64,000 nucleotides of DNA, from NCBI GenBank assembly GCA_949130485.1, contig OX422187.1:11105398-11169397 (forward strand), written 5' to 3'. The DNA comes from Agelas oroides. Taxonomy: Eukaryota > Porifera > Demospongiae > Agelasida > Agelasidae. Both the position numbers and the translations under genes were made by a program. How positions within the stretch are numbered: position 1 is the stretch's first letter; the number at the start of each line of letters is the position of its first letter. Of this stretch, positions 49,998 to 61,900 are shown piece by piece. The notes beneath the pieces are model-generated. The model was not told the DNA's origin. It saw nothing but the letters and a program-made list of their open reading frames with translations, and searched no databases.

Positions 49998-52900
49998 ATG
50001 GCGGGTACTGGCATTGTGAAGCGAGCCCATATGCGCAGTGTTTCCGAGCCAGCTCTGCGTGTCAGCTGCGGTAGTTATTCGCGAGAGAGAACTAGGCTGA
50101 CGGACCTGGCCTACGAGAGGGGGAAGGACAACGTTGCTCACTGGATAGGCGCGTGGAGCTTCGAAGAAGTAGGCTATAGCTATCCTTTCCCTTTGCAGAA
50201 GTTACAATTCTGTACAGTAGAGTTATAAATGCGTGCTGTTCCTTTGTCCAGGTATGTGCAGTTCTTCCTTCTCTTGTTGCAAGATGCCCCCTCAATCAAC
50301 TGGAGTACTTGTGGACCGTGAGTCTGCTTGCAAACAAATCACTTGTTAGCTAAGAATGGTTGAGGTAAATAAAAGGAAAGTGAGAGCCAGCAGCATAGAT
50401 AATATATTATCTATGCTAGCAGTAACTGGATATCAAATTTAGATCTCCTGGACAACTTTGCTACAACCACTAGGCTACCACCAGCCCTCACAATCCTCTA
50501 TACTAGTCTCTCAAGCCCGACCCACTTCCACTAGAGAAGGGAGAGGGTCTGGTGAACTGCGTATACAAGCCGTGTCCCACCGGAATGCAATTAACTAGAT
50601 GACGTAACCAGATTTCAAATAATACACTCTTGAATTACCTGTTGCGGAGTAAGCACGCTCCCCGAGAAGTATAGTCAAAGTGTTTTTACAGCTCTGCAGT
50701 AGCGGAGAAGATGCCCTAGCTCTCTTTCGCCGTTTTCAAGACTGCTATTGCTACTCAAACAGTGACGTAATGCGTCATGTGACAAAATACTGCAGTGTGA
50801 TTGTACCACACTGTACAGTGCGGTGGGACACGGCTTGTATACGCAGTTCACCAGACCCTTTCCCTTCTCTAGCGGAAGTGGGTCGGGCTTGCGAGACTAC
50901 CTCTATACATGTACATACTGCACAGGTGGTACTGAATGCTTCAGTCACACACCTAGCAACCTTATATTGTTGCTGTGTGTGCACATTTGGATGCAGCTGT
51001 TATTCCTCCCCCCATATACACACACACCAGGCAATGGCGTCCATTCCTCATCGTGACTTTCTACACAGTGCAGGAGGTGTGGGAGCCAGTGGGCGCCTCC
51101 CCCTCTCCACCCCTCTCAGCCGTGAGATTACGGCAAGACTGAGCAAGTCCAGAAGATCCCAGGTATGAATGCTCATTTTCAGCAAAGGAGGAAATCATCC
51201 CAGCACATCACACTACTGCCTGCTTACAAGACAGACCTATAATGTGTCATTGCATGCTAGACGTGTAATGTTTCTAAGTTGCTGTGCATGTACAGTGCCC
51301 CCATCCCACCGTACACACACAAATGCTGTGAAGAGACTAATTTCCTCTGACGTGTTCCAAACAAGCATTCAATGTCAACCAATTGTGTTGCTGTGCATTG
51401 TACTCCTTATCACATAGGAACAATCAATCAATGACCCACAGAAAATGCAGGTGTGGATCTTGTACCACTGCAATTTTTCTCTCTACAGAACAAGCGGCTA
51501 CACCGAGTCCAAAGTGCTGTCGCTCATGGCGAGGTGAGTTTGCTATTGTCATGCTCACTCACACGCACACTTTCCACTAATGCACCAATTTGGTATGCTG
51601 GTGTACTGGTGTTCTATCGACCCAGACTCATACTGCAGTTCCACACAACCTCAAGTCTGAAACCAATCTGATATGGAGGTAAGTTCTTTGACTAGTTGCC
51701 CTTGACCTAAGATTAGAGCACTGGCAGCTCAAGCCAGGGGTCCTGGGTTTGATTCTCCAAGACTGCTGGCTTTTCACTTCATTTCCTCTTCTTCACCTTA
51801 TAATACACAACTTGCAAGTTAATTGTCCAGAGCAATAGGCGTTGACATACCATATTAGTAGTTTGTGTACAAACTTTGCAAACCACTATCTCAACGCCTA
51901 TTGCACTGGACAAGCAAAGGTATAACAATTGTACTGCTTCATCAGGTGTACTACATCCCCAGAAGCCACGCCTCCCTCCAGACTGCCTGGGCTGTGTCCT
52001 AGACCTCACACACACTCCTCTCCCTCTCCACTCTTCAGCCGGCCTAAGCACAGCCACCAACCCCTAGGAAGATGTGAGTTTCCCTTCCCACACACTTACA
52101 CACACACCACTCATATACCGACGTACATACACTCTTTCCCCTCCCTCTCTTCCACACAGCACTGAGCATCCCTTCCTCCCGTATCCCATCCCCCATGCGA
52201 AGGCACATGCTCACATCTCCCTTCCCTTCCAACCTCATCACCACCATGGAGAAAGAAGCACACACACCAACAATGCTACACAGGCAGTATGTATCTTCTT
52301 CCTCACCCCCCTCCCCCCACCCTGCTACCATTTCTCTCCTCGTCTTTCTCCTTCTTCTTTCCTCCTTCCTCTCCTTCCTCCTCTCACGTCCCTTATCTTC
52401 CTCCTTTTCACGATCTCCTTCCAACTCCTCCCTTCTCCTTCCTCCTCCTCTTTCTTTTCAGTTTTGTTTCTTATCTTTCACCTTCTCTTCCCCTCCTCCT
52501 CCTCCCCTTCACCATCTCTATCTCTAACTACTTTACTAGAAAATGTAGAACATTGTGGGGGCGAGCCTGAGCAAGCAGCTACTATGGCTACACATGAATA
52601 GACTAAGCTTCACGCTGAAATCATGAGCTGAATCGTTAGCGTTTATGAGTGCCGTTTATGCACGGGCCTTACCTGAAGCGATCTCTATTTGTACGGTCTG
52701 CGAGCAGCTGCCGTTGATGGTCGGTCCGTAGCTGCCGTGACAAACAAGAAGTTGCCGTGCGTGCTTCAACTTGAGCCGTCTCAGTTACGGTTGCCGACGC
52801 TGCACTAGCTCTGCATGGCAGTAGCCCAGCATTGCCCTTTTTATTGAGACTACCTAGTGCACGAGGACGTTCAATTTTCGGGAAATATTTATGCGCATTT

Positions 52901-55900
52901 AAAATTTACGGTATATGGCCGCAAGCAGACATACACACGCATCTTGCAATGCAGTCCTGCTAGTGTGGGGCTCGCTCAGGCTCGCCCCAATTAGGAAAAT
53001 AACATCGAAATATTTGCATGTTATATATATCGTACCTACAGTTACACACACATGAAATAATTCTCACTATGGAATGCACTTTCAAATCGAGCCCACAGTT
53101 ATTCTACCAGCTGTTCACAGTGCATGCATGCATGCTTCTAATTCACTTTAGGGCATTTTCATCCCAGTGCCACCCCTACTTGAAAGAGGTATCGATATTG
53201 ATACGTTACTAGATGAATGTCTGAGTATAGCCTCATTCCTAGACTTCTCGTGCACAAGAGTCTGGGAACGAGGCTAGTCTAGGTTGGTATTGATACATTA
53301 CTAGAATAAGATATATAAACACTCATATGAGCAGGTACACACAGGATTAAGATGTGATTTATGCCATATTTGGTCATAATTTGACTATAGGGAACTACAT
53401 TCAATGTCTGAAAACAACCCTAGTTTGTACATTACTTGTGGTCTGTAGTTTCCCAAGCTAATGGGCAAAACACACACCTGATGTTGTGCACCTGGATCAG
53501 TCCATTAGCTGTCACATGTAGTGCTAGCGTGTACTACCAGGTCTATATGCTCAGAACATCTTGCCTCACGCTGCGAAAATAGAGGAAAGTGAAAAGGCCG
53601 GCAGTCACTGGCTGTCGAACCCAGGACACCTCTGGCTTGAGCCGCCAGTGTTCTGCCACTGAGCCATGACAGCCGGACAACCACCAACCCCCACAATCCT
53701 TTATTTGTCTATGTGTTTATACCTCTATTGTTGTTCCATACAGCAACCTCCACTGCCTTCAGAAGCATTGCAGTTTCTACCTTGGTTCAGCAACCTTGAC
53801 AAAGGTGAACATTGGAAGATGAATACTGGGAAATGTACTGTTTCTAGCACTTGTACATACCACAAACAAGAAAATGTCGTTGAACAAGGGAACAGTGGTG
53901 CTTATATACTGTTATCCTCACCCGTTCCTCCACTTTCCCCTTCTCCCCTCCCTCCCTCCTCCCCTTCCCACACAGACTGCCAGCAGCAAGAAATATTACA
54001 GCTGGTTGTGTGCAACTTGGACCAGCGAGAGCTCTACTATTTGGCTACCCTGCTCATGGTGAGACATAGCCTTGTTCCCACGTCTTCCCACCGTCCAGTT
54101 TTTGATCACTTGCAGTATGCAAAAACGGAGGGGGAAGGCCTGGTATATTTTATCACGTGAATGACATCAGTATCTACCTAGGTAGACAGAGGGGGGGAGG
54201 GGTCCCCCATCGAAAGAACGAGCTTGAGGCCTTATCTTGTAGTTTCTGCCCCTAGCGCTGGAGTTTTGAACATTCGCGAAGCGAAAAACATACCGCTTCT
54301 AGTTCAAAACGAAAAACTCGTTCGCAAAATGCGTTCTTCAATGGGGAACCCCTCCCCCCCTCTGTCTGACTAGGTAGACACTGACGTCATTCACATGATA
54401 AAATATACCAGGCCTTCCTCCTCTGTTTTTGCATACTGCAAGCGATCAAAAAACTGGACGGTGGGAAGGCCTGGGAATGAGGCTAGTGAGACAAAGGATA
54501 TAGCCATATCCCCAGTCCTCCACTGACATTATCTCCCCTCCCAGTCACAGCAATACAGGGACTTTATCTCGCAGCTACCAGAGCCTCTGGCCTGCCGAAT
54601 ATTGTCTCTTGTACCACCCAAAGACATTCTCAGACACTGCTGTCGGGTAAGTGGAGTGGAGACAGGATGTGTGTCTGGAGTGCTTATTGTCAGGTATATT
54701 AATGTATTCAGGTATCCCATTCTTGGAATACGAGGTGCAGCAGTGAGCAGCTTTGGAAAACAAAATGCCACCAGGAGAGACTAGGTAATTGGTATGTTCC
54801 TTGTGCCAGGTTAACAATGTGTGTGGGGCCGGGTAGAAGGCCCGAGAACACATGTATAGGTAATGGGTTAGATGGTGTTTGTCTATAGCAGTACCACATA
54901 GGACCTTCAAAAACCAAGGATTAGCCTATGGTCACTGGCTATTTTCACACTGAGTCTATATATGCCTACAGTGGGAGTGGGCAGTCGTTAGTGGCTATTG
55001 TATAGCTGAATGCCTCCTGCACCTCCTCCTGTTTCACCTACACACTCACAAGCCATTCAGCGTGCTTTATTAGCGTGCTCTACACACTCACAAGCCATTC
55101 AGCGTGCTTTATCAGCTGCTCTACACACTCACAAATCCATTCAGCGGCGCTCTACACACTTACAGACTTTAGTGTTTGTCAGTTGGCAGAGGATCAAAAT
55201 GTGAGGATTGCTTGTGCACACACACACACACTCACGCAGGTCTCCCTCTTCATAACTTTCTCTCCTGGAAGGAGCTGTTTATTGATGATCTCAGGCTGAA
55301 GAGAAACTGGCGGAGGGGAAGGTGTGTCACCAACACACTCCAAGGACACACCAAGAAGTAAGAAACATTGCTCATGGAGACAATTACTCAACTACCTGGC
55401 AGTAACAAAGCATTTCTCAATGCACCACCAAGTGTTTTCAACTTCTTCACTTTACCGTTAGATGTTTATGACTGCTAGTGCTCAGAAATCAGCCATGTTC
55501 CCAGGTGTTCCTCCAGTTTTTGATCACTTACAAAAAAAAAACTGGAGATGAGTAAAACCTAGGAACGAGGCCACTCTAGTCAGCTCCTTTGATGACGCAT
55601 CAAAACATCAGCACTGTTTGTCAAAAGTCACTTCCCTAGAGTATTTCTTTCATCTTCAGTACACTCATCATTCCTGAAGAGTATTAGCAGCAACATTGCT
55701 GGTTGCAGGTGACACTGTACTTTACCTTGTTGCTTAGCAACCAAAGCTTTGAATATTATTAAGGTTAAGAAATGTGTGCAGTCAGCCAGAGTTGCTGCCT
55801 AGGCAGGACAAATGGCTCTATAGTGTAAGCTTTGAACACTGATGATAATAGTTAGAGTCATGTAGCACTGGGTTGCTAGGGGTAACAGACAGCAATGTAA

Positions 55901-58900
55901 GTTGTGTTCCACAGATGAAACAATATTCACCTTTTGGGCTCATGCTACAGTGGAACCCTTTGGTTACAAAAACCAATACATTTGATGAGGTATCCTTAAT
56001 TCCTGAAAAAAACTAATACAAATTTTGCAGCATGCAAATATAGTGTAATTTCTGGTTCCATATATCCCCCTCAACAGAGTGCTGTGTGTCAGACTGAAAG
56101 AGAATCTTGCTGCAACCGGCAGTGCTGACAGCACCATTAGGTATATATGTACATGTATGTTTATAGGCAATAGCAATGCTAGCTACAATATCTAGCTAAG
56201 TCTCTAACCCCCCTTCCAAATTAGACACAGAATGTAGCTCTCTGATTGGTCAGATCTTAAGCCTATGTGTAGCCTTGTTTCCAGGCGCACTCGAGCCTAG
56301 GAACGAGGGTAATCTTAGTTTTGTCATTCCACCTAATTTGGCTCAATTAATGTGTCCCACAGTTGATCCCTATCGTCCATCTCCCACACAGAATTTGGAA
56401 TCTTGAAAGCGGAGAATGCCTATGTTCCCTCCAGGGACATTGGGTCGGTACCCATTGTTTGCATTGCTGTCATTCATCACTAATCTCTGTTTTCTGAGCT
56501 TCAAAGGTTTGGAGGAAATGCAAGCTTTGCCAATACAAGGATAGTGTTCCTCTGGGCCCTGCCCTCCAGCTTTTGTCGTTGCTTGAGCTTTTGTTGCTTG
56601 CAGGACAATAGGTGATACTGCCCGGCGTGCATTGTGCATCAAATTGAATCCAAGTCAATTTCATTTTCTCTAACGAACAACTCTGTGAATCAATTCAGAA
56701 CACTACAAAGACTCTGTAGCCACTGTCTCACTTTCATGTTTGCTGTAGCCTCGTACCCAGGCCGCGTGGGAGGAGAAAGACGTCTTTCTTCTCCCACGCG
56801 GCCTGGGTACGAGGCTAATGTTTGCTGGTACTCCTATACATGTATGTATGTATGTATGTGGTTACGTGTCCATGCAGAAGGCGGTGTGGTGTTTGTGTTT
56901 CTATGGGAAGAACTTGCTCATTAGCGGCTCTGGTGATCAATGTATTAAGGTATGCATAACAATTTATTAAGCTGTATGTGTGGTTCTGAAATCATGACGG
57001 AGGTCACTAACCTTTCATCATTGGCTTATTTCAGATCTGGAACATTAAGACTGGGACCTGTGAACGGTGAGATCGCCCAAGTGCATGTCATAAACTCCTA
57101 TGCTGTGTTTACACAGCTGTGGTTTGGTTTTTGTACATGCACTTGCTGTGTCAAAGTACATGCATGCACCTGCTTCAAAGTGCTCATCTTTTTGTGTCAA
57201 AGTGCGCTATTCAGTGCAGACCCCAAGGGTCGAGGAACATGCATATGAAGCTTTATGAGCAGTTCAACAAGAAATGCCTCTGACTTAATGCTTAGGGAGC
57301 AAGTCATCCCATCTCTTGTTTAAAGACTGTGGACAAGTATTATATTCTTGGAACACTTGGCTCAGGTGAAAATAAAGACATACATGTATTATTTATGAGG
57401 TGAAAATAGAGGAAAATAAAAAAATTCAGCGGTTGCCAGGCGGCTCAAGCTAGGAGCCCTGGGTTTCGTGCCCCAGCAATTATTGCTTCCTCTATTTTCA
57501 CCTCATAACATCTAAAGTATTATATTCATACACCCACAGCACTTTGGAGGGCCACAGTGGTACTGTGTGGGCGTTACAGCAAAAGAAGGAGCTTCTCATC
57601 TCAGGAGCTCACGATAAAACGGTACATGTCTAGATCGACTCAGCCTCTAACCATAATGCAGTACAGTAGTTGTATATGTAGTAGAGTTTAAATGATCAAA
57701 TACTTGAAGCACTCAACTGTGGGCCAAAAGATCCCCTGTATATGCAACAGGGAGTTTCAGTATTTTCCCATGAGAAATGGGTTATTCCTTCGGGAGGGAA
57801 TATTAGCCGTAGCAATTCTAGTAACTAGTACTCATCCAGGGATAACAAACAACTTTATGCCATAGGGATGTATACATGTAGTGACCAGATATCCTCATTG
57901 TGATTGAAGTTGTAACCATCATACATTTATTCTTAGAATATGCATCACATAGTACTACATTGGCATTCATACAAGGTGCAATATAGTGTACTCATAGAGC
58001 CTTACCTGCATTGTCTGTGGTATACTGGACTGTTTCAGTCAACCCTGACTGCAACTTTCAGGCTGGCACTTAGTAGCTAAGTACCATACTGAGGTTTGTA
58101 CACAGGAAAGCTGGTATTCATAAATGTGAGTAGGCAAGTGCATGCACCCGCTCAAGCTCCCCCGGCCCTGCAATGTCTTGCAATCATTACTGTCTTCCCA
58201 ATACTATCACCCGCTCAAGCTCCCCCGGCCCTGCAATGTCTTGCAATCATTACTGTCTTCCCAATACTATTGCATCGTGTATTGATATGATCGTGCGATG
58301 AGTTAATGTGTACATGTAGTGCACTTCCGGAAGTAATTTATATTAGCGGAAGTTTTCGTTTCAATGGTCATGAATAACTGTGCACCGTTTAATACTGTTG
58401 CATACTAAGATGGAGATTGGATCGCTGAAAAACGCTATGCAACGCTTCGAGCTGAAAGGCGTGGAGCAGACGGGAGAGGAATTGGGGAAGGGATCGTATG
58501 CGACGGTAGTCGAGGTATTTTACCGAGGATTGCGATGCGCGGCGAGAAAGACGGTGGAGTCGTTTCACCGCGAACGCGTGGGAGATCTACTGGAGCGATT
58601 CGCTAGCGAGTGTTCGATGTTGAGTGGTCTGCGCCATCCACACATTGTGCAGTTCCTGGGCGTCTACTTTGAGCACGGTTTAGACGTCCCCGTGCTAGTG
58701 ATGGAATACCTGCCTGCCACACTGGCCAGCTTCATCGACAATTACGGCGTGTTCCCGGACGAAATCGGCTACGCCGTCCTGCGAGACGTCGCCCTCGGGG
58801 TGACATACCTCCACGGCCATTCGCCGCCGATCGTTCACGGCGATCTCACTGCGAACAATGTGTTGCTCTCATGGGACATGACAGCGAAGATAGCTGACGT

Positions 58901-61900
58901 GGGCGTGGCCCGCATGCTGAATCTTCCGCAGGGGCAAGCTTCCAAGGGTGCTAAAGTTTACCTACCCCCTGAGGCGTTGACGCCAAAACCACAGCACAGC
59001 AGGAAAGTGGACTGCTTCTCATTTGGCATTCTCATGATACACACACTCAGTGCAAGATTCCCAACACACATGGTCGGAAAATCAGTCTCGAGTGAAGCCA
59101 ATGGTGTGGGTGAGTATATTGAAGGCATCAGTTTCAACCACCCCCTCTCAATCCTCATCCTGCAGTGCATCAACAAGCTGCCTCAGCTAAGGCCCGAAAT
59201 TGCTCAGATCCTGGCCACACTCAGTGAAATGATGATGCAATTTCCCCAGCCTTCTTTTGAGAGAAGGATAGAGATCCTACATCGATTGAAAAGTGCACAG
59301 ACAAACTGGAAACAGAAAGTACCAATTATCAGAAAAGATAGCATTGCGACTCTGTCCAACTCGATTGAAATTGAGCACCTAAAACTACAGATTGAAGAGC
59401 TCCAGGTCGAAAACAGGGGACTGCTGAGCTCACTCAGAAAGCAGCAGAACCTTGTCAGTGCCCGGGATCATGAAATGGCTGCTAAACTGATGGCAAAAGA
59501 CCAGGAAATTCTCGCCAAACACCAGGAGCTTTGTGCAAGTGAAGCAGCAGTTGAAGCCTGTCAAGCAACCATCACTGCAAAGGAAGCGACAGTTCAGGGT
59601 CTCACTAAGCAATTGAGGCACCTACAGGACTACATTGCTACCAAACACCAGGTGAGTCGGTGGTCATTTCACCCACTGTCCTGTCTCATTATGACAAGAA
59701 GGGTGTTGTAACGTGACACCTTGTGGTGGCATATAAATGGCCTCTGGTACCATACTACAATTTCACTGTAGCCCATTAGCTGTACTGAATGGTTGATTAG
59801 CAGGACACCACAAAGTATGCAACGGTGCTCAGGGGCGGCGGAACCGGTCCGGCTGGTCCGGTTTTGGCCGGACCACTTTTCGGCGATCAACTAAGTGGTA
59901 ATGAGAGTCGGCAACGTTTGTTTGGAGTTTTTCACTAAACTTGACACATTATATAATTATATATGATTTCTTACACAATACTAGCGTCCTATCACACGTG
60001 TATTGACTGTGCATCTTCATGCTGAGAGCTGCTTCCTGGCAGTTCAATTAACGAAGGTAAAAAAAATTTTCACGCTGCGCAGCCTCCATATTACGAGCTG
60101 GACCACTCCTGAGCTGCTTCCGCCACCCCTGGTGCTCAGCACACTACTTGCATGTATACCTTTGTGCATATGCAAACTACTAGAGATATGACTACATGTA
60201 AGCAAGTAGTTTATCTTCAATTATGCACATATGCATACATATATATCCTATGTAGCCTCATTTGTTGCATCCCAAGGCACAACTAAAATGGAGGCAGTGT
60301 GCCCATCTACCAAGTGCAATGGTGTTTGCTCAGGCAGTCACCATTGGTAAGATGGTCTACTTTGGCAGTGGTACCACTACGATCGGGGAAGCCCCCACAG
60401 ACTGCCCATACAAGATCTTCCGGTACAATTCCTCAAACGACAAGTGGAGCCCAATCGGAGGCTGTCCTGTGGTTGGATTTGGTATGGTCAACTACATGGA
60501 GAAGCTTACCCTAGTGGGTGGCGCTTATGAATCGACAGAGAACACTTCTAACTCACAGTTTGCTTTGACCGGAGATGTTCATGTCTTTGATGAAGAGTCG
60601 AAAGAGTGGATAAAGACGATCCCTGCAATGCCCACCGCCCGCCTTCTTGCAACAGTCATCCAGTATGGTTCTGCCATAGTCTCCTGTGGTGGGATCATTC
60701 TTGATGAGACTCACGACATCTGTGTGAGTACTGTGGAGATATTCGATGGTGAGACCTTGCAGTGGTACAGGGCTGAGCCTCTTCCTCTTGCTTGCAGTGG
60801 TATGACGTGTGCCATAATCCAAGAGAGCTGCTACTTCCTGGGAGGGTTCACAGACACTGATTTCGACCATCCAACAATGATGCTATTCAGTGCATCCCTC
60901 CCTCGGTTGTTTGAAGATGCTGTTGCAAAGCATGGACTTTTGAATGGAAGTCAAGATAGTGAGTCAATCTGGCACACATCCACCGATGCACCTCGCTATG
61001 CTGCCACTGCCGCTAACATGGGTGGATGTCTCCTAGCTCTTGGAGGCAGTGACGAAAAACTGGAGCACAAATCAGGAGCTCTTCATGTCTACTCACCTCT
61101 CACAGACTCATGGCTTCGAATCGATGACATTCCTGTTGAGTGTTTCTCCTGCACAGTCGCCAAGCTTCCCCGAGGGGAGTTAATGATTATGGGCGGGATG
61201 GGCCACAATGAAGATGAAGCCTTGAAAACAGTCTACCGTGGTCGCATCGGTGTAGACTAATCCCTTCTCGTATTCATCAGCACCCTCCACTTTTTTAAGC
61301 CCAGGGTGTGACCCTGTGTGTACTTTCATAATGTGTATATATCCCTCTCAGTTTATCCCTGTTATGTGTTTTTCTTCAGCTTGGTGTTTAGAGTGTTTTG
61401 TGTCAAAACAAAGTTTCCTGCTGGTTTGTAATCACTCTACTTGGGAATCATTTTCAGATTGTCACAATTTGTCACCTTACTATTGAAAGAAGTTTGCGCT
61501 ATCTCGTTTTATGTATGTCCCCCCCTATTACATTCCTGGTATGTACTATTTCAAAGCCTCTGTGCCCGAGTACGTTATCTTGTTTTGAGTGCTTAATGTT
61601 GTGCATTGTAGATGCTTAGTATACCTTTGGCTTGCATATATGTTTTGATAGCAGGCTTTACACACATTCGTTGGTTTAAAATCAACAAAAAATTAGGATT
61701 AGGTTATTTACAGAATAAACAACTTCGCCACTATTGACAGAAGTCAGTCATCTTAAATAACTAGTGTATTTGCAAACATTGGTCAAGGATCAAATTACCC
61801 ACTTCCAAGCCTGTATACCACACTGGGAAGAAACTCTATTCTATAGTGACCTCATTCCATGTGAGAACTTGGGAATGAGGCTAATGTTGCATCAATATCC

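Noticed and set aside
50680-51168. Long plus-strand frame as a separate gene
   Set aside because: Its first half lies in the right arm of the foldback element. Only 51031-51162 is supported, as an exon of the F-box/WD gene.
53576-53674. Functional tRNA gene
   Set aside because: U33 is absent, the T stem is imperfect, and the sequence recurs with a shared tail elsewhere in the window. SINE is the better reading.
58380-58409. Upstream start for the kinase-Kelch protein
   Set aside because: The codon at 58380 is GTG. The first ATG in frame is 58410 and the kinase domain begins shortly after it.
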